In this document: one piece after another, positions 22,740-34,779 of the stretch
Numbering within the stretch: the first letter of the stretch is position 1
Layout: each line of letters begins with the position of its first letter
The notes under the pieces: model-generated
Told to the model about the DNA's origin: nothing
Databases searched by the model: none
The model's input: only the letters and a program-made list of their open reading frames with translations
Program-made: the position numbers and the translations under genes
DNA from: Lineus longissimus
Lineage: Eukaryota; Nemertea; Pilidiophora; Heteronemertea; Lineidae
Assembly (NCBI RefSeq): GCF_910592395.1
Contig: NC_088311.1
Coordinates: forward strand, 15,070,501-15,134,500
DNA: 64,000 nucleotides
Direction: 5' to 3'

Positions 22740-23110
22740 GATAAGGCACCTCTCCCACAACACCCAATCATGCCACAGAGAATATTGAAAGGCATTACTA
22801 CATGTAGTTGTCTTATTCAGCAGTTACAGTCCAGAATGCAAGAGCCAGGATGGCCACTAGGAAGCCATATTGGATATGGCTTCAGTTTCAGTCCAAAATC
22901 CATGCCCCTGCCAAACAATCATCATGCTACAGGAAATTTTAAGCCCATGAGACAACTCGTTCTGCTGTTACAGTCCAGAATGTAAAATCCAAAATGGCAG
23001 CCTGGCATATTTGCAATGGATGAGGCCCAAAATCAATAGGTCACCTCCTCCACCTCACCCCAACATGTCACAGAAAATTGAAGCCCATCAGGCGTCCGTC
23101 CCGTTCAGCA
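22740..23110 (+). repeat. ~150-bp tandem repeat family ('agtccagaatg...gatggc')
   Basis: Units share 'cagttacagtccagaatg', 'ccatattggatat', 'cccaaaatcaatagg' and 'gaaaattgaagcccatcagg'. The same family forms an array at about 42990-43680. No protein is credible. Confidence 0.65.
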
Positions 23111-23129
23111 GTTATAATGGGGAATGAGA

Positions 23130-23880
23130 AATAAAAATGTCCGGCTAGCTTCTAGATATCGGATTGGGTCATAAATTACAAGGCACCTACCCAACAGCCA
23201 CATCCCAGCCCCACAGTTATAAGAAACCAATTCGAACATATATCGGCGAGTAATCACAATTTTCATGTTTTTTATAATGCCCCTAGGCAAAACTGGGACT
23301 GATTTAAGGTAGAAAGTTGACCTATGAGTTACAATCACCTAAGGGTACATATGTAAAGTGATTGAGATCAATAGCTGCAGTTGTTATGAAATGTGAACAT
23401 TTGACATGATCTTTGACCTCGGCGACCTTCAAAAGAGGTCAAGGTCAAAATCGTAGGGCACATTATAACCCCCCATAAGAAGTACCTGCCATAAAAATTT
23501 CAGCAAGCCGTGTGTGACCAATATTAAGTGAGTTTTCACACTTTTTGTGTTTTTGTATAGCACCTCAGGTGGCGAAACCAGGAATGATATAAGGTCGAAA
23601 GTTGGTCTCTGTCACCTAGGGGTACACATGTACAGAAATTGAGATGAATAGCTTCAGTGGTTTCAAAATGTGAACATTTCGTGATTTGACACGAACTTTG
23701 AACTCTAAGACCTTGAACATGACACATCATGTCTCGTCAAAAGAGGTATCTGCCATAAAAAATTCAGCAAGCTCCAACCAACATAAGCAGGGTTATTGCA
23801 TTTTTTGTGTTCTTTGCATAATGCCCCCTAGTGGTCAAAGCGTAAGTCAGATCATGCCGGATATCGAACTCAACCTTACA
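23130..23880 (+). repeat. Diverged core-repeat units (E-type)
   Basis: Two to three units of about 300 bp contain 'tttgacctcggcgacctt', 'ggtcaaggtcaaaatcg', 'agaagtacctgccataaaaa' and 'cacctaaggggtacat'-like blocks. They lack a recognisable head or tail. They stop about 50 bp from the donor of the next HAUS3 exon. Confidence 0.6.
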
Positions 23881-23926
23881 CTGTGAGACCAAATCGTACT
23901 TCTTTTTCGCCATTTGTGTGTCTTAC

Positions 23927-24110
23927 CTTGTCCTGATTCAAAATAAAGTAGTCTTGTCTAGCAACCTTTAGGTCATAATCTCCCTGAAGGATTCTGTTCA
24001 CCTGACTTGTGGCACTCTCTCTCAGTAATCTAGGCACATGGTCCTCTGCTGACGTGGTCAACTCCTGCTTCAATTTTGAAACAATTTTCTGTTTGTTGTG
24101 GAGTCTGTGA
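23927..24110 (-). CDS. HAUS3: HAUS3 exon (GDYDLKVARQDYF region)
   Basis: A 184-nt exon with acceptor CTTTTTATTAG|TCACAG and donor GACAAG|GTAAGA. It starts with the third base of a codon (AG from the previous exon plus T gives Ser) and ends in phase 0. It encodes 61 residues: a charged coiled coil (HRLHNKQKIVSKLKQEL), VPRLLRESATSQ, then ILQGDYDLKVARQDYFILNQ. The (K/Q)GD(F/Y)DL(Q/K)(I/V)AxQDY motif is characteristic of HAUS3 and leads into VLxQLI in the next exon. The downstream intron (18331-23926) contains the Harbinger insertion. Confidence 0.9.
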
Positions 24111-24456
24111 CTAATAAAAAGAAACATAATTAAAATATGCTAACATAGGACTTTAACCCTTTAACAGTCTTATATATAGATATGCAAGTTCGGTAACTAT
24201 TACAATGGATGAGGACTATGAACCCCCAGCAGGTGATTTTGTGACCTTTCTGACGAAAAAAAGACTATAGAGTGGTGTTGAAAGCTTGTTCATAGATATA
24301 GGCAATATACAATCCTACATGCAAATATCATTGACCGGCACCCTCCCACCTTAAAAATGAACAGTCTGACACATCATGTGGTTATTTTTGTAAATTGGTA
24401 TTAACATTTGAACAGAACATTATTGTTATAATAGAGCACAAACCAGAGTTCACAAA

Positions 24457-26252
24457 TGAAACGGTCAAGGGACATTGTGCTCACCGTATAGATATTTGGT
24501 GGTTAGGAATTCATCGTCGTTAAGAAACATACTACATGTATAGTATATAGGTCAAACCAAAGTCAGCATGATGTGATGTATCGTTCCTTGGCGAACCTAC
24601 CTTAAAAATATCATCAAAAACAAGTAACTAAATATCATTGAAAACAAGTCACTGATAAGCGTGATATTGCTTAGTTATTTCGGGTCATCTCTTCAGATAT
24701 AAACGAGATATTGCACTTTTTAACTATTTTAGTTTTGGCCTCCTGGTGGCCAAGTTGAGTACCGAATCAGATCAAAATTCGGTGTCCGAGGTTACATGAT
24801 ATAGGGAGTCATGAATACCAAATTTCAAGTTCACAGCTTTAGTGGTTAAGAAACATCCCATATGACCAATTTACGGCATTTGACCTCTGTGACCTTGAAA
24901 AGCAGGTCAAATCAAAAACTCATATTGTATTGTACGCGCCGGTCACCGATCCAAAGGTTGACCGCGCTCAACATTGCTTAACTTCCACTCTGGGGCCAAC
25001 GCGCCAACCACTGGGCCATAAAGGAATTCCCTCATGGCCGGTGGGTTAAGCCGTGCCATATACCTGGGGGTACTGTACATCATTCCCCCCTTCGGACAGA
25101 GATGGATCGTCCGCGATCCTACTTAGCGCTTCATGCGTCTCAGTACCGAACTACAAATCCAGAGCTCGCATCGCGTGGGAAGGTCGCCAGATGTATTGTA
25201 CGCGCCGGTCACCGATCCAAAGGTTGACCGCGCTCAACGTTGCGTAACTTCCACTCTGGGGCCAACGCGCCAACCACTGGGCCATAAAGGAATTCCCTCA
25301 TGGCCGGCGGGTTAAGCCGTGCCATATACCTGGGGGTACTGTACACATATGATATGTGATGTATCCAGTTATCCTTGCTAGGAGAACCTACCATCAAAAT
25401 GTTATTGAAAACGAACCACTAATAAGCATATATCACACTTTCTAGGTTTTCACTTTTGGCCCCCTGGTGGCCAAGTTGAGAATCAGACTAGACTGAAATT
25501 CAGGGTCAGAGGACACCTGACCCAGGGGGTCCTTTGTACAAAGTCTCAAGTTCATAGCCATAGGGGTTAAGAAACGTGCCACAGTTACGCTCAAATGGCC
25601 ATTTTATGCCATTTCACCTCTGTGACATTGACAAGTACGTCAAATCAAAACCCGTATCATATGCGATGTATCCTTGCTAAAAGTACCTGGGAAAATTTGT
25701 TTACCAAAAACGAATCAGTAATAAGCGAGATATGGCACTATTCAAATGTTTGGTTTTGGCCCCCTGGTGGCCAAGTTAAGAATCAGACCAAACCGAAAAT
25801 CAGTGTCACAGGTCATCTGACCTAGGGGGTCATGTGTACTAAGTTTAAAGTTCATAGCTTTAGTGGTTATGAAACGTGCCATAGTTACACACAAACAACC
25901 AATTCACACCATTTGACATCTGTGACCTTGAAAATTTGGACAAATCAAAAACCTGTAAGACATGTGATGAACCCTTTCTAGGAGAACCTACCATAAACAT
26001 TTATCGAAAACGAGTCACTCATAAGAGAGCTATCACACTTTTTAGGTTTCTACTTTTGCCCCCTGGTGGCCAAGTCAAGAATCAGATCGGACCGAAATTC
26101 AATGTCAGAGGTCACCTGACCTGGGGGGGGGTCCTTTGTACAAAGTTTCAAGTTGATATCCCCAGCGGTTAAGAAATGTGCCACTGTTTTTGAAACAGGA
26201 TACGACGACGGACACAGCGATGTTGTGTAGACTCCCCTACGGTGAGCCAAAA
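24457..26252 (+). mobile_element. B-type core-repeat element with nested SINE
   Basis: The head is 'tgaaacggtcaagggacatt' at 24457, with 'ctcaccgtatagatatttgg'. The tail is a short GACGACGG tract and 'cccctacggtgagccaaaaa'. Four to five ~300-bp units lie between them, with receptor-like motifs near 24881, 25616 and 25915. A 420-bp SINE-like block interrupts the first unit. Confidence 0.75.
24926..25345 (-). mobile_element. tRNA-type SINE, head duplicated, with target duplication
   Basis: The block is flanked by CATAT (24921-24925 and 25346-25350). Removing it restores the core-repeat sequence. A ~150-bp segment occurs twice (24926-25080 and 25197-25345). On the minus strand it reads TGGCCCAGTGGTTGGCGCG, which fits a Pol III A box. 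GGATCGGTGACC about 60 bp on loosely resembles a B box. Its GC content is clearly higher than that of the neighbours. No A-rich tail is visible, so the SINE assignment is moderate. Confidence 0.55.
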
Positions 26253-26302
26253 AGAAAGGGCGAAAAAAGAACGAACGAAGTTAACCGCAGAATTGTTTTT
26301 TG

Positions 26303-26918
26303 TTAACCCCGCCCTATTGCGTAATTAATTGGGCAAAAAATGCCTTTTTTTGTGAAAGTCATTTTAGACCCTTTTAATTCTGTGTATAGTGTTCCTATGT
26401 CGTTTGTTTGTAAAAACACTATGTTATATCCCTGGAAATGCATAATAAAGCCATTATTTCCTCTTCCTCATGTCTTTTATTGATTTTCTCCACAAATTTC
26501 ACAATATTTTGTAGAAATTTCATTGTGCTTGATAATCATGCCCACTGGCATGACTGGCATTGCTACCTGCCTCACTTTCACTGATCCTCAGCATCACGTA
26601 AATAACCCTCACTACCGGAGAGTTAACTATCTGAATCCTTGAATGATGACAATTCATCTGAATCTGACTCTAAAATTTGGTGGAGAACTTCCTTATCTAA
26701 CAGCCGCTTCGTCTAACGTGCTGTAGCCATGATTCAGTTCAACTGTTGCTAGTGGCAGCCCGTAGCGTTCTGAAACGAAACTACACTGTGCTGATGATTT
26801 AAGGGGATTCCCAATCACGTTTCGGATGGTTGCCTGGGCTTAGGTGAGTCACAAACTTAGGACGCCATATGACGTCTTACGCAATGTACGGCCGTCAATT
26901 GACGTCTTACGTAGTTAA
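26303..26918 (-). mobile_element. piggyBac-like relic between TTAA sites
   Basis: TTAA lies at 26303-26306 (then CCCCGCCC) and at 26915-26918. On the minus strand, from the right TTAA, come ACGTAAGACGTCAATTGACG repeats. Then follows a piggyBac-like N-terminus: MATAR, stop, then LLDKEVLHQILESDSDEL with SSFKDSDS. The acidic ESDSDE stretch after a short leader is typical of piggyBac transposases. Stops follow at once, and the DDE core is absent. The left part has 'aataaa' near 26441 on the plus strand. It is a small dead derivative. Confidence 0.65.
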
Positions 26919-26984
26919 AAAAAGATGTATGAAGAAAATGCTGCAAACTCTCCTTTTCCTACCCCACATGCTGCTGCCAGGAAA

Positions 26985-27901
26985 CCATGTATCATTGCTT
27001 GGAGTAAGAACCATAAGAATATCATCAAAAACAAGTCACTAATAAACGAGATATTGCACTTTTTACCTATTTTAGTTTTGGCCTCCTGGTGGCCAAGTTG
27101 AATACCAGACCATATCGAAATTCGGTGTCCGAGGTAACAAGACGTAGGGAGTCATGTGTACCAAATTTCAAGTTCATAGCTTTAGTGGTAAAGAAACGTG
27201 TCATAATAATAATAATAATAATAATAAATTGTTATTTGTAAAGCGCCTGTCATAGTTACACTCAAACGACCAATTTACGCCATTTGACCTCTGTGACCTT
27301 GAAAAGTACGTCAAATCAAAAACACGTATGTCATGTGATGTATCCTTGCTAGGAGTTCCTACCATAAAAATTTTATTGAAAACGAAACACTAATAAGCGA
27401 GATATCACACTTTCTAGGTTTTCACGTTTGGCCCCCTGGTGGCCAAGTCGAGAATCAGTCCTTAGTACACAGTCTCGAGTTCATAGTCTTAGGGGTAAAG
27501 AAACGTGCCACAGTTACGCTCAAATGGCCAATTTACGCCATTTGACCTCTGTGACCTTGACAAGTACGTCAAATCAAATGTGATGTATTGTCATATCATA
27601 TGTGATGTATCCATGCTAGGAGTTCCTACCATTTTTACCAAAAAACGAATCAGTAATAAGCGAGATATCACATTTTTCAAGTTTTTGGCTTTGGCCCCCT
27701 GGTGACCAAGTCAAGAATCAGACCGGACCGAAATTTAGTGTCTGATTTCATCTGACCTAGGGGGTCAAGTGTACCAAATTTAAAGTTCATAGCTTTAGTG
27801 GTTAAGAAACGTGCCACGGTTTTTGAATTAGGATACGACGCAACGGACGACGAACACCGGACACTGCAGTATTGTATAGACTCCCCTACAGTGAGCCAAT
27901 A
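26985..27901 (+). mobile_element. B-type core-repeat element, head missing
   Basis: Three units start 'tgtatcattgcttggagta' and end 'cccctacagtgagccaataa'. Receptor-like motifs occur near 27286 and 27543. A LINE tail ((ATA)n with 'aagcgcctg') splits the first unit at about 27202-27247 inside 'aaacgtg|...|catagttac'. Confidence 0.7.
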
Positions 27902-28218
27902 AGCAGGCCATCTGACACATTTTCTGAAAACTTTATGAACTTTGGGTGGAAGACGAGTTAGTGTTTGTCTAATCCTTTTCCTAGCGTCTAGTAGACCGAC
28001 CGGCAGCCATCCCGGTCTTAGGCCTACTTGAAAGAGCCATTGACATGATTGAGGATGAAGAATTACCAAGTTCATTGACAAGATGATTGATGAAACTTTC
28101 TACTTGCAAATTAATCCAGTAGGATGAATTGTCCTATCCATACTCAGGGACAGTTGACCAGAAGTTGCCTCTTCTGTTTTTAAAGAGATCTTAGAGATAT
28201 TTAGTAGTTGATTGATTC

Positions 28219-28740
28219 ATGACATTTCTTTTTTACCGTGCTGCTGCTGAAGAATACCACAACACTGTGCATTACAGTCCTGGTCCTGCCAAGAAAAAAA
28301 CCACTTGCAAAAGAAAAAGACTGGATTTCACAACAGGGCCTAACAATGCGGATAAGCGTACTAGTGAAACGAGAAATAAGAAAAAAATGGCATGGCGCCA
28401 GTCTCTCTTAAAGCATAGTCAACAGACATTTGGTCTCAGTATTTGGGTAAGTACAGAATCAAGCCAGCTCAGAGAGCAATGATTGAACGATGCTGTGGAC
28501 AAGTCCAAGGATACTGCATCAGTCACGACCAACTTCTCATCAGAAAGCGTCACCACCAGCATATTCAATGTTCAGTTCCAACCTGTACCAGTCCAATGCA
28601 CGCTTGTCATGGTCAGCAGTCATGGCAGTGGTCAGCTTAGCGCGATATGGAACATTCTTCCGAAACTCAAGCGAGGGAAGACTGCTCATTAGCATATCTC
28701 GCGCACTGCTCCTTCTGGTCAAACATTGTAGTGAAATCGT
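28219..28740 (+). other. Unassigned repeated ORF segment with a consensus splice donor
   Basis: A frame from 28219 encodes a basic segment (KKKTTCKRKRLDFTTGPN, ADKRTSETRNKKK) and ends ...QTFGLSIW just before GTAAGT at 28447-28452. Downstream frames of 65-137 codons overlap. The segment 28390-28740 is duplicated inverted at 1319-1840, and its first part also at 2119-2176. It is therefore repetitive, probably part of an unidentified transposon. No domain was recognised. Bases 28740-29050 add nothing recognisable. Confidence 0.4.
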
Positions 28741-29059
28741 AATGGAAAACGTCTGGCTTTGCGCCAGACTAATAAGTGAAGAACTAATAGGTAAAGAACT
28801 TCTACTTGCGCGAGACTGCTGTGATAAAATTATCATTGCAGAGACTCCAGTGACGTACACATATATTTTTTACAATAAAAAATGCCCTCAAAAGACGACA
28901 TGAAATGATTATTTTATTAATATTTCCTACTATATACCTTCCAATTATCACTTTATACTAATAGATCGGCGTTAGGTCGCATGCTTTCCTGGTGACACTA
29001 TAAAGCAAAATAGTTGCAACCCCGTAAATGTGCTATTAGTCCAATAATAAGTGTCGGTG

Positions 29060-29285
29060 ACCAGTTATAAATGTTTCGCCAGCTTCGCTTTTTTGCCGCT
29101 TTTTTGGCGCTTTGGGCCCTTGCGTCTAGGTTACATAGTGAGAAAACGTGCCATGTTTGTTGAAATTTACAAAGTTGACCTCTGTGACCTTGAAAAGTAC
29201 ATCAAATTCAAAACCTGGATAATATGTCATGTATCCTTACTAGATATACCCATGGGATGCAGTAGCTGTTTAAAGGGGGGTTAAT
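29060..29285 (+). repeat. Core-repeat fragment
   Basis: It contains 'gaaaacgtgccatg', 'ttgacctctgtgaccttgaa', 'aagtacatcaaattcaaaac' and 'ctagatatacccat', a D-type unit without ends. Confidence 0.6.
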
Positions 29286-29519
29286 GTGACCACAGTTGAA
29301 GAAGGTCAAGTGAGAGCCTAGATCTCCACCGACACCCAACAGAGATTGAGCAGTAGCTAATAGAAATCAAGTTACATTACATGCCACGGTAAAAATAGTT
29401 CTTTCCCAAACACAGAATCATGAAATACAAATAACTCATGTTTCGATACCACCTCTAATGTTTATTGTACGAAGGGTCAGGTTTAATTATTGAATTAATA
29501 ATGGTAGTTTTGTTTACTG

Positions 29520-29990
29520 TCACATCATTTTCGGAAGGGTGACGCTGTGGTCTCCATGCAAGGGCAAATCTGCCTCGTTACAAGGGGGCAATATCAACAG
29601 GTCATATACTGAAAAAGAACTTGCCCCGCGATTATCCCCTGAAATCCCAAAGGTTTCCCCCTGAAATTCGTTGCGTCACCCTGGGCAGTCATGTGAGGGT
29701 ATATAAGGGCTGGTCATCTGCCCTGTAGAGGGAGTGAACTAGACACGAGTAGAATAGAGTTGAATAGAGTTGCCTTGGGATCTCCAGTTAGGATATCCAG
29801 GTCAAGTCAAGGAGATGTGTGTCAATTAAAAGTAAGAGCAAGATACTGTTGAAAGAGATGACGTCGCAGTTGTGTTGTCCGAGTCAGGATATAATTAAGC
29901 TATATTATTAAACTACATTAACCGCAGAAATTGTGATTGCCTCCATTTTATCGTTACTACCGCCTCTTAGTCAAGCAGAGTCGCACCACT
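29520..29990 (+). other. Possible solo LTR or promoter-like region
   Basis: 'gagggtatataagggctgg' at about 29695-29715 is a good TATA box. It is followed by about 250 bp of transcript-leader-like sequence and then 'ccgcctcttagtcaagcag'. This is the layout of an LTR U3-R-U5, but no matching second LTR, clear TG...CA ends or target duplication were found. Bases 29990-30480 show nothing else. Confidence 0.3.
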
Positions 29991-30483
29991 GGACAAGCTG
30001 AGTCGTCACACCTATGATAAATTTGAACAAGATGCACGAGTGCCTGGCGCTCAGCTGAAGTGGATAGGTGAAGGCAAGGGCCAAGTGTGTGTTGGTACCC
30101 TGTTATTATGAGGCAACATGAAGCTGTAACATCTAGCACGCAGAAGTGCTGGTGCGAAAGACCTTCTTACTATATCAGTGCATGCTGAAGTGCTGAGTTG
30201 ACGTCACCCTGCTATTATGACGTAACGTCATTTCTATTGCCGTTGCAGTAGTGGGTGTGTGATGACGTCAAAGAGATGTGTGGTGACGTCACAGAGTGGA
30301 GTCCTTGGTTCATGCAGCGTAGGTGGAACTAATAACGTGTACATGGACACAAGATACATAATTATTACAGCCGATTGTTGTCTGGACATTGATGAAGTGG
30401 ATGCAGCTAAATGTTTGGGATGGTCTTTTTTGTATGTGAAGAAAAGAAGATAAAAAGTTGGTTAACAAAATGAACTTTATTGG

Positions 30484-30562
30484 TGCGGCAGATATTTGAT
30501 GCCTTGCGGCAGATATTTGTTGCCTTGCGGCAGATATTTGTTGCCTTCGGCAGATATTTGAT
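30484..30562 (+). repeat. Four tandem copies of a ~20-22-bp unit
   Basis: The unit is 'gcggcagatatttgttgcctt', repeated four times with small changes. The last copies lose two bases. Confidence 0.9.
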
Positions 30563-30729
30563 AACGCTCTCCGGGAATGGAAAGCAGTAAGACAAGTAAG
30601 CACACCTTACTCTGATGCGGGAACAGCAAGTGCTTCACTGGACTTGAAATGTGCCAACGACTCCTCTTAAAATAACCATAACAGCTAATCTGTAAAAAAG
30701 AGAAGAGAAATTAACACTGACTGAATAAA

Positions 30730-31842
30730 TGAAATGGCCAGGGCCATTGTGCTCACCTCATGTGGAGGAAAGATGGATAAAGAGCATGGTATTGTGTCAT
30801 GTAGTGTTAGGTTTGATGTAGGTCCAAGCAATTACAATTTCCCCAAAATGGCCAATTTACAGTACATTCGACCTCTGTGACCTTGAAAAGTAGGTCAAAT
30901 CAAAGAAGACCCGGGTGACACATTGAATGGTTGTTAGAATTAGATGTACCTATGATATAAAATTGGTGCCAATCGGGCAAGTCATTACTAGGAATAATGG
31001 CATTTTGAAGAATTTAGGATTTGGCCCCCTCCCTGGAGGCCAAACGGCAAATCAGATCGCACCAAACTTCGGTACCTAAGATCACCTGACCAAGGGGTAC
31101 ATATACACTTAATTTGTGATCAATAGTCATTGCAGTTAAGAAACGTGCCATAGTTACGGCCTGACGGCGAATTTACGCCATTTGACCTCTGTGACCTTGA
31201 CAAGAAGGTCAAATTAAAAACCTGTGTGACATATACTGTATGGTGGTTAGATGTACCCATGATATCAAATTGGTGGCAATCGGGCAAGAAGTTAAGGAAT
31301 AATCACATTTTTAAGGTTTTTGGATTTTGCCCCCTGGTGGTCAAGTGGTGAATCATATTGGACCAAACTTCGGTCCCTGAGATCACCTGACTAAGGGGTA
31401 AATGTGTACCAAATTTGGTATCAATAGTCATTGCAGTTTAGAAACGTGCCATCGTTACATCCTAACGGCCAATTTACACCATTTGACCTATGTGACCTTG
31501 AAAAGGAGGTCAAATCAAAAACCCGGAGGATATATGATGCACCTTGCTAGAAGTACCTACCATATTTTTTTCAAAATTTCCCGACTACTATTAAGGGAGA
31601 TACTGCATATTTTCACTTTTAACGTTTGGCCCCCTGGTGGCCAAACCATGAAACGAATCGGACCGAAACTTGGTCTCCAAGGTGTCATTACATAAGGGTA
31701 CATGTGTACCAAGTTTCAACTCAATAGCTCTAACAGTTACGAAACGTGCCCTGCTAACGGACGACGGACGACGACGACGACGACGGACGACGGACGCCAC
31801 GGTATGGGATAAGCTCACCTCTGCTAAGAGGTGAGCTAAAAA
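30730..31842 (+). mobile_element. Complete A-type core-repeat element
   Basis: The head starts at 30730 and the terminal hairpin ends in 'gtgagctaaaaa' at 31842. It differs from the 7961 and 41687 copies by scattered substitutions and by a much shorter GAC tract (about 31760-31795). Receptor-like motifs lie near 30870, 31187 and 31488. Confidence 0.8.
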
Positions 31843-33759
31843 GGGTGACATTGATGGGGAAATGTACACCACCAGATAAAGTCTGTGCTTGATCAGGCAT
31901 TTGTCAGATGATATCCTGAACAAGGCATCTATGGAAGCAAATCAAGAAAGAAACTTAACCTTTGAAGGGTACACCTATTACTCAGTGAAAAGTCAGTCCT
32001 GTGGGCTGATTTCCAATTCAAAATCAAAGTGTAACCTCTTTAAATTAGTCTCACAGACTGAACCATAACACTCAACAGCCAACCGTGCCCACATGATGTG
32101 AGTCGAGAGCTGGGCTTAAAGATGAGTAAGTGGTGTACTACATTTTGAAAATCGTCTACGACATGTGACAGTACAGGATCTAGTGGACTTAATGATGAGG
32201 TACTATCAAATAGGGTGTCCATCAAATGAATCATGAGGGCCTGTGTAGTTATACTCTAAGCCTATATGGGGCTAGGCTATCGTTTTTGTCTTTTTTTACA
32301 GCCTACATCACAGCCATGCACAGCGAAGTGTACAGACAGTACAAGATTGCAAACCAAAAACATGAGCATTGCTGCGTAACGAAACTGCAGTGGAATTCAT
32401 ACTACAATGTCTTAATGTGACTTTCAAAATAATAGTTGTCACGGCCAATGACCAGACAGGCGGGATTTGTTCCAAAATTGCCAAGACGCAAGAAAACGGC
32501 CGCCATTAATGCCTAGAGTTAGACATCGGCGAGCTAAATTTACGGGATGTATTGTAGGGGCCTATTAGGCCACAAACGGCACCATATTGCTACATTACAA
32601 TACCCTGATACTCTTGGATTCATACTACAATCTGCTCCGTCGCATAAGAGTTGTTATGGCCAATGGCTGGGAGAAAATCAAGGTTAATATTGAGATAAAA
32701 TCTTCTAAAATTTTACCTGCGCAAATTGTCAACACGTGAGACAGCTGACGTGTTGCCAAATCCGGACCTACTTGCCCTCAATCGTCAATGTGAATGTGAG
32801 CTCTCGAACTATTATTCCATGCCAAAATGGCAATGACAACACCAGTAATAGCTTTGAATTACTATTTCGGTTATTATCAACACATCAACACGCATGATCT
32901 TTCTCAAACTAAAAGACCTATTTCGTCTCGGACGCACAACAATATAACAATCCGCTCCGGCTATCCACACAAATCCATTCCATTCGATAACACTCGATAC
33001 AGTTTGATAAATAATCAAAGTTTTCGTGCTTTGTTCTGTCAAAATGAATGGATATAATATACTGCTGTGGTATAGTAGAACTAATTCCCGAAGTTTGCAA
33101 TATTTTGAACACTAATCGGATCACCCGTCTCAGATTTGCATAAATTACGATCACACTGATAATTATAGCATGAGATCGTGACTGTAGCTTCATTGCCTTA
33201 AACATTTCGAAGAGAAAGTCGACTCAATTCGAAGGTTGTTTCTACCAAATACAGTTGAATCTGTCGTACCAACCAATTTTGATGAATATCCTCTCTAATT
33301 CTGTGAAGTTTCGTACCATAATTAATTTCAGAAACGGTTTAAATTATTAAATTTGTCACTTATAAAATCAATCCAGTCGAAATAAAATACTCGCCATTTT
33401 TCTATCATGTGATCATACGGGTCAGTGGGCAAGCACACTCTCCCACACAAGATCTCCAGCGAAATCCTCTGCCACTAGCTTCCATGTTAGAAAGTCACCA
33501 TACATTATACATTACGTTGGAGCACACTCGGCAATAATGGCGGCCAATTCTAGCAGGGGTGTAAATGTGTGTTTATTTCGGGGCGGGAAATTCAAATTGG
33601 GAAAAAAACGGGGTCAAAACGACATTTTGCTCACTACCGCCAACTGGCGATATAAATCGAAACTAATCTATCTTATATCAAAACTTCTATATCTTGCGGA
33701 CCTCGTCAACTTTATTTCAAGCTTTTATCTGCTGGAATAAAGCGGCGAAATTTTTTTTT
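31843..33759. other. Stretch without recognised gene or repeat
   Basis: About 1.9 kb of mixed sequence. Short open frames exist but none has splice context or family motifs, and no core-repeat motif is present. It may be single-copy intron sequence of HAUS3. Confidence 0.5.
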
Positions 33760-34506
33760 GTACTTTACACGTTTTCCCCCTGGTGGGCTGAATTTGAGTC
33801 GAATCGCGCTGAATTTTTTGCAAACTGCTTAGGTTGTCTAGTTTTACCACCCAACCAAATTTAAAGTGCCTAGGTCCTATGGATACAAAATGCCCAACTT
33901 TGTCTACAGATGGCAAGGACAGGCACCAATCAAATAGTTATAGGACTAGCTCCGCTGACTTTGTCAGCTGACCTAAAAATGATCCAGCATTCAGTTCCAG
34001 AGAACTAGCACTTTTTGGGTTTCGGCCTCCTGGTGGCCAATCCACGAATCTAATCACATCGAAATTTAGTCTCCGAGGTCATTTGACCTAGGGGTACAAG
34101 ATTTCAAGTCAGTAACACCAGCGGTTACGAAACGTGCCGCTATTGCCTAACGGCGATGCCGAGAGGGAACTTTGACTCTGTAACCTTGAAAAGTATGTCA
34201 AATCAAAAACCCGGGTTATATCTCAGGCACCCTTATGACATGCACCCACAGTGAAAATTTCATGATTCTAGCTAGGAGTGTTCATAAGATATAGCCAAAA
34301 ATAGGTTTTCAAAGAGTGCCACCTATATAGCAGACAAACAGTAATGTTCATTTTGAAAGAAGGTCTTGCCTAGGGGAACCCACACACCAAGTATGAACCT
34401 TCTTTGTCAAGTGGTTAAGAAACCTGCCACTCTTTTGTCAAAAATTAACGACGGACGACGCCGGCCGGCCGGTAGCGTATAAGCTCCCTTCAAAGGTGAG
34501 CTAAAA
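33760..34506 (+). mobile_element. Two adjacent element tails (F-type, then D-type)
   Basis: The first ends 'ctccgctgactttgtcagct' plus GACCTAAAAA (about 33950-33978), with a hairpin GCTGACtttGTCAGC. The second runs directly on from it, with 'ggcctcctggtggccaatcc', a ggacgacgCCGGCCGGCCGG tract and 'aaaggtgagctaaaaa' at 34506. Tails of the F type recur at 50976 and 63690, so the F and D tails share the same terminal plan with different stems. Confidence 0.6.
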
Positions 34507-34779
34507 ACTATGATTATGAAATAGGGGATGTGATCATCAATGAGCTGTGCAACTTGAGCCAGCGGAAAGCTTTGTAGTACGAATATCGTGAAAAAGAATT
34601 TCTCAGGAAAAGTGAGGTCGAGCCAAGGAATGCAACTTTCTCATACCAGCCTGCTGTTTTAATCAAAATTGGCAAACAGCATGATGCTTGTAAGAGTAAA
34701 CCATTATCCTGCCTCACTGATACAACGAACAGATCCTCCGAGTCAGAAGCAGATGAGCCGAATGTGACAATACAACCTA

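Noticed and set aside
24926-25345. A functional tRNA gene on the minus strand
   Set aside because: The A-box is good but the B-box is imperfect and no cloverleaf could be drawn; duplication and target-site repeats point to a SINE.
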